The translations under genes and the position numbers were made by a program. Below, in pieces: positions 40,222 through 47,746 of a stretch of DNA of 64,000 nucleotides. The stretch lies in contig VFZC01000001.1 in the NCBI GenBank assembly GCA_016871355.1, positions 62,001-126,000 of the forward strand, read 5' to 3'. The notes under the pieces are model-generated. The model was not told the DNA's origin, searched no databases, and was given only the letters and a program-made list of their open reading frames with translations. The stretch comes from Actinomycetota bacterium. GTDB lineage: Bacteria; Actinomycetota; Acidimicrobiia; Acidimicrobiales; Ilumatobacteraceae. Positions within the stretch are counted from its first letter, which is position 1. Each line of letters starts with the position of its first letter.

Positions 40222-41174
40222 GGGCTGACGAGCAACGATTCGACGCGCGGGCCGACCAGCGCCTCATCGGCCGCGTGCTTGACCACGAGTCCGAGCGTGG
40301 CGCGAACGAGTTCAGGATCGAGTGCGGTGGCGTTCAGCAACGCAAGTGCTCGCGCCCAGTCGAGTGTCTCGCTCACACCCGGCGGTTTGCGGAGCCCGAG
40401 CGAGCGGAGTCCGGTGAGGAACGCCACCACCGATGCTCGCAGCGCTGCTGTGAGGTGCGGGACGTGGGTGGCGATGATCGCCGACTCGCGTTCGCGGGTC
40501 GGGTGGTCGAAGCCGATCCGCAGGCAGCGTCGCCGCAGCGCGTCGGACAGGTCACGCGTGTCGTTGCTGGTGATCACAGCGAGGATCGGCGACGAGGCAC
40601 GGATGGTTCCGAGCTCCGGGATCGTCACCTGACCCTCGCCGAGCACCTCGAGCAGCAGCGCCTCGAACGACTCGTCGGAGCGATCGACCTCGTCGACGAG
40701 CAAGACGACCGGCGTGGACGAGCGTACGGCCGCCAGCAGAGGACGCTCGACCAAGAATCGCTCCGAGAAGAACAGGTCTTCGAGGTGAGCGGTGGCGTCG
40801 ATCGCCTCGTCGATCGAGCCGTCGAGTTCGCTGTCGATACGTGGTCGCATCAGCTGGACCGCGAGCATCTGACGCCCGTAGTCCCACTCGTACAGCGATC
40901 TCGCCTCGTCGAGCTCCTCGTGACACTGCAACCGGATGAGGCGCCGTCCGAGCGACGCGGCGAGCGAGATCGCGAGCTGGGTCTTGCCCGTTCCGGGAGG
41001 TCCCTCTGCGAGGATCGGTCGGTTGAGTGAGAGGGCCAACGCGGCCACCGTCGCCGTCGAATCATCGGCCAGGTAGCCGCGATCGGCGAGCAGCAACCGA
41101 ATGCTGTCGATGTCGAGCGGCGCGGAGACCCCGACGTCTGCTGCTGGATCTCGATCGAGGCCTTCGGCGCTCAC
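40218..41174 (-). CDS. MoxR-family AAA+ ATPase
   Basis: LAEGPPGTGKTQLAISLAASLGRRLIRLQCHEELDEARSLYEWDYGRQ...VVLLVDEVDRSDESFEALLLEVL; 4-nt overlaps with both neighbours. Confidence 0.93.
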   Translation of the reverse strand: MSAEGLDRDPAADVGVSAPLDIDSIRLLLADRGYLADDSTATVAALALSLNRPILAEGPPGTGKTQLAISLAASLGRRLIRLQCHEELDEARSLYEWDYGRQMLAVQLMRPRIDSELDGSIDEAIDATAHLEDLFFSERFLVERPLLAAVRSSTPVVLLVDEVDRSDESFEALLLEVLGEGQVTIPELGTIRASSPILAVITSNDTRDLSDALRRRCLRIGFDHPTRERESAIIATHVPHLTAALRASVVAFLTGLRSLGLRKPPGVSETLDWARALALLNATALDPELVRATLGLVVKHAADEALVGPRVESLLVSP

Positions 41175-42439
41175 CTGCTGCCGACCATCGACGCCTTCAC
41201 GAGGGCCGACATCGAGTCGAGGGTGAGCGCGCGCGGATTCGTGACGGTGCAGACATCACCGAGTGCGTGAAGGGCGATGCGAGCGCAGTCGGCGTCGTCA
41301 CCGACGATCGTGGCCGCGTGTGCGTAGCGGCCTTCGCCGATTCGACTCTTGCTGTAGCGCGGGAGGTCGTTGAGCGAGGTGAAGTTGTGGGGAATGCCGA
41401 CGTCGTCGGCCAGCCGCCGCGTCGCCATGAGCGCCGCATCGGCGGCCTGGACATCGCTCATCCCTCGCGTGTCGACGCCCATCGCCTGGGCGATGCGGGC
41501 GAACTTCCGGTATGCCATCGGTAGGTTCGCCTCCCAGACGGGGAACGTCGCGATCGCGTTGCCGAGGCCGTGGTGGGTGTCGTAGTGGGCGCTCGTGGCG
41601 TGGCTGATCGAGTGCACCGCATCGAGCCCTGCCGAGTTGAAGGCCTGGCCTGCGATGTACTGGGCGTACATCATCCCTTCGCGAGCGACCGCGTCGTAGC
41701 CGTTGCCGACCGCCGGGCGCAGGTGGGTGGTGAGCAACTCGATCGCCTGGAGCGCCTGACCGTGAGAAGGAGTCATCTCGAGAACCGACACATACGCGCC
41801 GACGGCGTGTGCGAGCACGTCGAATCCACAGAAGGCCGTGAGATCACTTGGCATGCTGTAGAACAGCACCGGATCGTCGATCGCCATCGTCGGTGCCACT
41901 GCGTGGGCGAAGCTCGCGAACTTGTGGGGCTTGTCCGGGTCGGTGGTGGTGTCGGTGATCACGAACGCGAAGCTCGTCTCGGATCCCGTGCCCGCCGTTG
42001 TCGACACGGCGATGTGTGGCGGCAGGACGGGATTCTCGAGTGCGAGCGGCCCCTTGAAGTCGGTGATCAGTCGGCCATCGTGCGCAGCGACGACGCGCGT
42101 CGCCTTGGTGCAGTCGTGCGACGAGCCGCCACCGAGCGAGATGAACGAGTCGCATCGTTCCGACCGGAACACGGCGTGAGCCGCCATCACATCGCTGTCT
42201 TTCGGGTTGGACTGCACCCGATCGAAGACGATCACCTCCACACCGGCCGCTTCCACCTGCGCTCGGATCTCCTCCACGATGCCGGTGCCGCGGAGCCCTG
42301 TCGTCATCAGCAGCGTGCGTCGGAAGCCGAGCTCGGATGCCGACGCGCCGATCATCTCGTGGGCGCCTGGGCCGAGCAGCGCCGGCGGCACCGGGTGGAA
42401 GTTCTTGATCGGGAAGATGTGGAGGCGACCGACGTCCAT
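41171..42439 (-). CDS. Iron-containing (group III) alcohol dehydrogenase, NDMA-dependent methanol dehydrogenase-like
   Basis: FHPVPPALLGPGAHEMIG...RTLLMTTGLRGTGIVEE...SNPKDSDVM...ISLGGGSSHDCTKATRVV...STTAGTGSETSFAFVITD...AQYIAGQAFNSAGLDAVHSISHA. Confidence 0.92.
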   Translation of the reverse strand: MDVGRLHIFPIKNFHPVPPALLGPGAHEMIGASASELGFRRTLLMTTGLRGTGIVEEIRAQVEAAGVEVIVFDRVQSNPKDSDVMAAHAVFRSERCDSFISLGGGSSHDCTKATRVVAAHDGRLITDFKGPLALENPVLPPHIAVSTTAGTGSETSFAFVITDTTTDPDKPHKFASFAHAVAPTMAIDDPVLFYSMPSDLTAFCGFDVLAHAVGAYVSVLEMTPSHGQALQAIELLTTHLRPAVGNGYDAVAREGMMYAQYIAGQAFNSAGLDAVHSISHATSAHYDTHHGLGNAIATFPVWEANLPMAYRKFARIAQAMGVDTRGMSDVQAADAALMATRRLADDVGIPHNFTSLNDLPRYSKSRIGEGRYAHAATIVGDDADCARIALHALGDVCTVTNPRALTLDSMSALVKASMVGSR

Positions 42440-42484
42440 GAGAGCCCTCTCGTTCGACGATGACCACTCCGGCCATCGCAAATG

Positions 42485-42503
42485 TATCGTAATAGATCCG
42501 ATT
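42485..42503. promoter_or_regulatory. Putative Zur box S3 upstream of the alcohol dehydrogenase
   Basis: TATCGTAATAGATCCGATT, 15/19 to consensus, 46 bp from the start codon (42439). Confidence 0.55.
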
Positions 42504-42526
42504 CCGTTTCGGTTCAACTCGCTGTG

Positions 42527-43010
42527 TCAGAACGAACTGAGGGCGTACATCGCCTCGGCACCCACCACCGCCCCGACGATCAGTTCGCCCGCTCGCCGGG
42601 CTCCGGCAAGGTTTCCGGCGGTCGGGCCGAGCTGCAGAGAGCCAATGCAGCGCGGTCGACGAGCACACCACGTCGACGTCGCCGATCGGTGCGCTCGCGA
42701 GCCAGCCGCCGTCAGCGACGTCGTGTTCGATGATCTCGGCGCGGCGCGGGCCGAACGTCGCGGTGGCCTGACGCGCCAGCTCGAGCAACACCGGATCGAT
42801 GTCCACACCGATGTACTTCGAACCGGGGAGACGCCGAAGCAATCGTTCGCCGATGGCCGCCGGCCCACAACACAGATCGACCGCGGTCGGACACGCGGTA
42901 CCAGCGAGTTCCGCGTGCCACTCCACGGCCGAGAGCAGCACGGCGAACCGCTCCTCACGTTGACCGATGTACATCTCCTGCTGGCGATCCCACGCCTCGA
43001 TCATGGACAT
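42527..43010 (-). pseudogene. Truncated or frameshifted SAM-dependent methyltransferase
   Basis: AVDLCCGPAAIGERLLRRLPGSKYIGVDIDPVLLELARQATATFGPRRAEIIEHDVADGGWL...DVDVVCSSTALHWLSAAR, then apparent frame change to GNLAGARRAGELIVGAVVGAEAMYALSSF*. Confidence 0.55.
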
Positions 43011-43021
43011 GACGCCACCCT

Positions 43022-43040
43022 AATCGGAATTGTTCCGATT
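43022..43040. promoter_or_regulatory. Putative Zur box S4 (best palindrome)
   Basis: AATCGGAA-TTG-TTCCGATT, perfect 8-bp arms. Confidence 0.75.
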
Positions 43041-43049
43041 TCAAAGATG

Positions 43050-43068
43050 AATCGGAACAATTCTGATT
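43050..43068. promoter_or_regulatory. Putative Zur box S5, tandem to S4
   Basis: AATCGGAA-CAA-TTCTGATT, one arm mismatch; 28 bp from S4 start to start. Confidence 0.7.
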
Positions 43069-43096
43069 GAGCCGCCGGTCGGCGTAGGCTCCGGTC

Positions 43097-43648
43097 GTGG
43101 AACCTCGGGCGACATCGACCATCGCGCTGATCGGGATCGTCACGGTGTCCGACCGGGCAAGTCGTGGCGAGTACGACGACCGTGGAGGCCCGGCGATCGA
43201 TCGGTTCCTCGAAACACATCTGTCGTCGCAGTGGTCTGCGATTCGGCGACTCGTGCCCGACGAGGCACCTGAGATCGAGGCCTGCTTGCGAGAACTGTGC
43301 GACGAAGACGGATGCTGTCTCGTGATCACGACCGGTGGGACCGGGCCAGCCGCACGCGACGTGACGCCGGAGGCGACCGAGGCGGTGGCCGACAAGGTGC
43401 TACCAGGCTTCGGTGAGCTCATGCGGCAGGTATCGCTCGCCGCGGTGCCGACGGCGATCCTGTCCCGGCAGACCGCCGTCGTCCGTGGCACCTCGTTGAT
43501 CGTCAACCTGCCGGGGAAGCCGTCGGCGATCGACGACTGCCTCCGCGCGGTGTTGCCTGCGATCCCCTACTGCATCGATCTGATCGGCGGACCGCGCCTC
43601 GAGACCTGCGGCGGGATCACCGCGTTTCGTCCGGGTGGTTCGCCGTGA
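43097..43648 (+). CDS. MoaB/Mog-family molybdopterin-adenylyltransferase-like protein
   Basis: IGIVTVSDRASRGEYDDRGGPAIDRFL...VITTGGTGPAARDVTPEATEAVADKVLPGFGELMRQVS...LIVNLPGKPSAIDDCL. Confidence 0.92.
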   Translation: MEPRATSTIALIGIVTVSDRASRGEYDDRGGPAIDRFLETHLSSQWSAIRRLVPDEAPEIEACLRELCDEDGCCLVITTGGTGPAARDVTPEATEAVADKVLPGFGELMRQVSLAAVPTAILSRQTAVVRGTSLIVNLPGKPSAIDDCLRAVLPAIPYCIDLIGGPRLETCGGITAFRPGGSP

Positions 43649-44727
43649 CGGAGACCGACGGCCTCGTGGGTCTCGGCCCTGCGGTGTGGAGCGTCGATGC
43701 CGGCGACACCATCGCCGACCTCGTCTGGTCACCCACGGACGAACGTCTCGCCGTCGGATGCTCGGGCGGCGACGTGGCCGTGTTCGACGAGGCAGGCCAG
43801 GTGATCGACCGCAGGCTCCGTCACCCGTCGGGAACGTCGTGCGTCACGTGGTTCGGCGGCGACGTCGCCAGCGGCGGGGTCGACGGTTGGGTCGACGTCG
43901 GCGGTCATCGTGAACGACACGTTGGCTGGGTGAGCGCGCTCGCCCCGAGCGACACCGGGCTCGGCGTCGCGCACGGACGAGAGATCTCGATCCTCGGCGG
44001 CCCCTCCAGCGACCGGCTACCGGCCTCCGTCGCGCAGATCCGCTGGACCACAGGCCCCGGCGAGACCAACCGTCTGATCGCCTGCGGACACGGCTACATC
44101 GCCGAGTTCGACGCGACGCTCCGACATCGCAACGATGCAAACCTGGTGTGGGGTGGATCCGTCGAGCAGGTCGACTGGTCACCCGAGGGGCGCTGGGCCG
44201 CCGCAAGCACGCGCGGCACGACGAACTACCTGTGGCTCCGCCCGACCGCCGAGGACGGCAGAGTGATCGACCCGCAGGTGCACGTCCACGTGCTGCCGTG
44301 CCCAGCGAGCAACGGACGACTCGTCCGGTTCGACCCCACCGGCCGCCACCTCGGGATCGCGACCAGTGGAGGGCTCGCCGTGTTCGACCTCGACGACGTC
44401 CATCCGATCGCAGGGCCGCCAGGCCGGCTGCTTCCACTGTTCTGCCGCGTCCGCGCATTCTCGTGGTGGCCGGACGCACCGGTCGCCGTGCTCGGCGTCG
44501 CGACCGACTCCGGCGGTGGAGGCCTGCTCCTCGTGCGATGCGACGAACATGCAGCACCAGTCGGCGTCGTCGACCTCGGATCTGCGGTCACGGGAATCGC
44601 CTGGTCCAGCGGTTCCGACCTCGTCGCCGCCGCATGCGCCGACGGGACGGTGCACGCGCTGCGCCGTATCGAGGACTGGGACTGGCAGGCCAGCACCGGC
44701 GAGCGGGATGCCACGGACCGGCTGTGA
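43645..44727 (+). CDS. WD40-like beta-propeller protein
   Basis: IADLVWSPTDERLAVGCSGGDVAVFDEAG, VEQVDWSPEGRWAAASTRGTTNYLWLRP, VTGIAWSSGSDLVAAACADGTVHALRR; 4-nt overlaps on both sides. Confidence 0.85.
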   Translation: MTETDGLVGLGPAVWSVDAGDTIADLVWSPTDERLAVGCSGGDVAVFDEAGQVIDRRLRHPSGTSCVTWFGGDVASGGVDGWVDVGGHRERHVGWVSALAPSDTGLGVAHGREISILGGPSSDRLPASVAQIRWTTGPGETNRLIACGHGYIAEFDATLRHRNDANLVWGGSVEQVDWSPEGRWAAASTRGTTNYLWLRPTAEDGRVIDPQVHVHVLPCPASNGRLVRFDPTGRHLGIATSGGLAVFDLDDVHPIAGPPGRLLPLFCRVRAFSWWPDAPVAVLGVATDSGGGGLLLVRCDEHAAPVGVVDLGSAVTGIAWSSGSDLVAAACADGTVHALRRIEDWDWQASTGERDATDRL

Positions 44728-45932
44728 CGAACCCGGTCTCGACCACCCCGATCGCCACCAAGCTGCCAGTGACCGTGCTGTCGGGGTTCCTCGGCGCGGG
44801 CAAGACCAGCTTGCTCCGCCACGTGCTCACCAACCGCGACCAACTGCGGGTTGCGGTGATCGTCAACGACATGAGCGAAATCAACGTCGACGCGATGCTG
44901 CTGCGGGGCGCCGACGTCATGCGCACCGACGAACAGCTCGTCGAGATGACCAACGGCTGCATCTGCTGCACCCTGCGAGAGGACCTCGTCGTGGAGATCG
45001 CCCGCCTCGCGGCGCAGGGCCGCTTCGACCACCTCGTGATCGAGTCCACCGGGATCAGCGAACCGATGCCGGTCGCCACCACCTTCGCCTATCGAGGCGA
45101 GGATGGTGCGAGCCTCGGGGACGTCGCCGAGCTCGACACCACGGTCACCGTCATCGACGCCGCCACGATCCTCGACGAGCTCGGCACCCGAGACCGACTC
45201 CCCGACCGCGACCTGGCATCGACCGACGATGACGAGCGACGCATCGCGCACCTCCTCATCGACCAGATCGAGTTCGCCGACGTCCTCGTGATCAACAAGA
45301 CCGACCGAGTCGGTCGCCGCCAACTCGACGAGGTCGACGCCCTGCTCACCCATCTGAACCCCGGCGCGATCAAGCTGCGCGCCACACATGGCCGCGTGCC
45401 GCTCACCGAAGTCCTCGCCACCCGCCGCTACTCACCCGAGGCTTCCACCCGACGCGCCGGATGGGCACGAGAGCTCGCCGGCTTCCACACCCCTGAGGTG
45501 GAGAAGTACGGCATCGAGAGCTTCGTCTACCGGCGTCGCGTGCCCTTCCACCCACAACGACTGGCCGAGTTGTTCGACCGTGGCCTCCCCGGCGTCGTCC
45601 GCTCCAAGGGCACCTGCTGGATCGCATCACGCCTTTTCGTCTGCGGCGTATGGTCCCAGGCCGGAACTGCGATCACCCTCGAACCCTTCGGACACTGGTT
45701 CGCCACCGTCCCGCGCGACGAGTGGCCCGACGACCTGGCAACACGTGACTGGATCGACAGCATCTGGGATCCCGGCGTCGGCGATTGCCGCCAGGAGATC
45801 GCCATCATCGGCCGCAAGCTCAACCGCCCACACCTCGAACGCCTCCTCGATCGCGCCCTGCTCAACCGCCACGAACAGACCTTGCACCCCGACCGCTGGC
45901 TCGCCCTCCCCGACCCACTCCCGGCGTGGTGA
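44724..45932 (+). CDS. COG0523-family GTPase, putative zinc metallochaperone
   Basis: VTVLSGFLGAGKTSLLRHVL...EMTNGCICCTLREDL...ESTGISEPMPV...VLVINKTDRVG. Confidence 0.95.
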   Translation: MTNPVSTTPIATKLPVTVLSGFLGAGKTSLLRHVLTNRDQLRVAVIVNDMSEINVDAMLLRGADVMRTDEQLVEMTNGCICCTLREDLVVEIARLAAQGRFDHLVIESTGISEPMPVATTFAYRGEDGASLGDVAELDTTVTVIDAATILDELGTRDRLPDRDLASTDDDERRIAHLLIDQIEFADVLVINKTDRVGRRQLDEVDALLTHLNPGAIKLRATHGRVPLTEVLATRRYSPEASTRRAGWARELAGFHTPEVEKYGIESFVYRRRVPFHPQRLAELFDRGLPGVVRSKGTCWIASRLFVCGVWSQAGTAITLEPFGHWFATVPRDEWPDDLATRDWIDSIWDPGVGDCRQEIAIIGRKLNRPHLERLLDRALLNRHEQTLHPDRWLALPDPLPAW

Positions 45933-46002
45933 CGGTTCTGCGACCGCGAACTCCGACGACCCACCGTCTCGTCCCCCGACCGAACCGAAGCATGCCGCCG
46001 AC

Positions 46003-46263
46003 TCAGTACTGCGGCAGGAGCAGCGACGGTCGCCTCGGGAACCAGCGTCGCAACGCCTCCGCTGCTGCTGGGGTGGTACGTACCCGGTAGGGACGGTGGC
46101 GCTCGAGGTGATCGATGTCGTCGACGCCGAGGAGCATGAGGTCGAACGCGTCGTCGGCCCAACCGCCCGGGATCAGACGCCGGATGATGCGCCCGCGACG
46201 AATACCCGCTCGAACAGTCGGCCAACGCGAGATCCGGCCTCTCTTCGCCCGGGTGGCGAGCGT
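46003..46263 (-). pseudogene. Open frame without good start, possible 3' remnant of a gene
   Basis: RRLIPGGWADDAFDLMLLGVDDIDHLERHRPYRVRTTPAAAEALRRWFPRRPSLLLPQY*. Confidence 0.3.
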
Positions 46264-46332
46264 CTATATCGCCCATATCGCGAGCGCCGCAGCGAGGGGC
46301 ACAGCAACTTCGGCCCGTATGCCTTGGTGGCG

Positions 46333-46498
<166 letters not shown>

Positions 46499-46546
46499 GA
46501 GACTCGGACAGCCTAGAGGTCGGTCGGGTCGGCTCCAACGCCCCGA

Positions 46547-47272
46547 TCAGGACATGTCTCCGCGCTCGCGCGGAATCAGCCAATCGAGGACTTCCAGCAA
46601 CTTCTCGCTCAAGCGCTTGGACGCCATCGAGAGGTTGGCGTTGAACTGATCGGCGGTCGCCGTCGGATGGTCGACCAGATCGGTGATCGCCTTCAGCGCC
46701 AGGAACGGCACCGACAACTGCTCGCACACGTACGCAACCGCAGCGGCTTCCATGTCCTTCACCGCGGCACCCGAGGCGGAAATCAGCAAACGATCGTCGT
46801 CGTTCTCGTCGAGCGAATTGCTGGTGGTCACGATGCCCGTCCTCAAACCGAGCGTCGCCGCCATCTGTCGGGCCGGCAACACCGGGTACGCGCCGATTCC
46901 GTATTCACGGAATCCTTCGAGCGCGATGCGTCGATCATGATGTACCACGCAGCCGTCGCTCACATACACGTCGCCGATCGCACCGCCGGCGCGCTCCCAT
47001 CCCCCGGCGGTCCCGGCCGAAATCACCACGTCGGGTCGAAAGCGGTCGATGGCCACATACGTGTTCAGTGCCGCGGGCTCGGTTCCGATCGAGTCGACAC
47101 CGAAGCGGCGATCACGCCCGTTCAATGCGATGAGGATCTCGGAGCGGTGTCGCGTAGACGTGAACCAACGAACCACCAACGGCGCCACACCAGTAGCGGC
47201 TTCGGCCGAGAGCGCAGTGAGCACCGGGGACGCCTCGGCACTCATGGCCATCACGACCGCGATGCGCTTCAT
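46547..47272 (-). CDS. 5'-methylthioadenosine/S-adenosylhomocysteine nucleosidase-like phosphorylase-fold protein
   Basis: RIAVVMAMSAEASPVL...VVISAGTAGGW...VKDMEAAAVAYVCEQLSVPFLALKAITDL. Confidence 0.88.
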   Translation of the reverse strand: MKRIAVVMAMSAEASPVLTALSAEAATGVAPLVVRWFTSTRHRSEILIALNGRDRRFGVDSIGTEPAALNTYVAIDRFRPDVVISAGTAGGWERAGGAIGDVYVSDGCVVHHDRRIALEGFREYGIGAYPVLPARQMAATLGLRTGIVTTSNSLDENDDDRLLISASGAAVKDMEAAAVAYVCEQLSVPFLALKAITDLVDHPTATADQFNANLSMASKRLSEKLLEVLDWLIPRERGDMS

Positions 47273-47326
47273 GAACGAATGGTAGAGCCCCGATCGAGGT
47301 GCGAACGGCGACTACCGTTCGTACGA

Positions 47327-47740
47327 GTGGGACTCTTCGGACGTTCAAAGAAGGCCAGACAGGCCGAACTCGACGCGATGCGCGCGCAGATCGCGGCCAT
47401 CAGTGACGAGGTGCAATCACTCGTTCGCGGCGAAGCCTCGCAACGGGAACAACTCGAGACCCTCCTCAACCGGCTCAACGGGCTCGACGCGCGCATCGTG
47501 CAAGTGGGTCACGAGGTCACCCACCAACTCGGCGAATTGTCGGGCGACATCGACACGCTGTCCGTGCGCTCGAACCAACTGGCCGCCGACATGGGTGAGT
47601 TGACCGCGCTTCCGCACATGGTCGACGGGGTGAAGAGCGATCAGGCTCGGCTCGCCAACGAGCAGGCGCGCTACGAGATCGCCTTCCGCCAAGATCTGGC
47701 CGAGATCGTCGAGATGCTCACCAAGCGTCGTTCGGCCTGA
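47327..47740 (+). CDS. Coiled-coil hypothetical protein
   Basis: GTG start; VGLFGRSKKARQAELDAMRAQIAAISDEVQSLVRGEASQREQLETLLNRLNGLDARI. Confidence 0.6.
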   Translation: MGLFGRSKKARQAELDAMRAQIAAISDEVQSLVRGEASQREQLETLLNRLNGLDARIVQVGHEVTHQLGELSGDIDTLSVRSNQLAADMGELTALPHMVDGVKSDQARLANEQARYEIAFRQDLAEIVEMLTKRRSA

Positions 47741-47746
47741 CGACGA

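Noticed and set aside
41844-43010. 388-aa minus-strand ORF
   Set aside because: Only its first ~125 residues look like protein (methyltransferase); the rest runs out of frame through the alcohol dehydrogenase gene.
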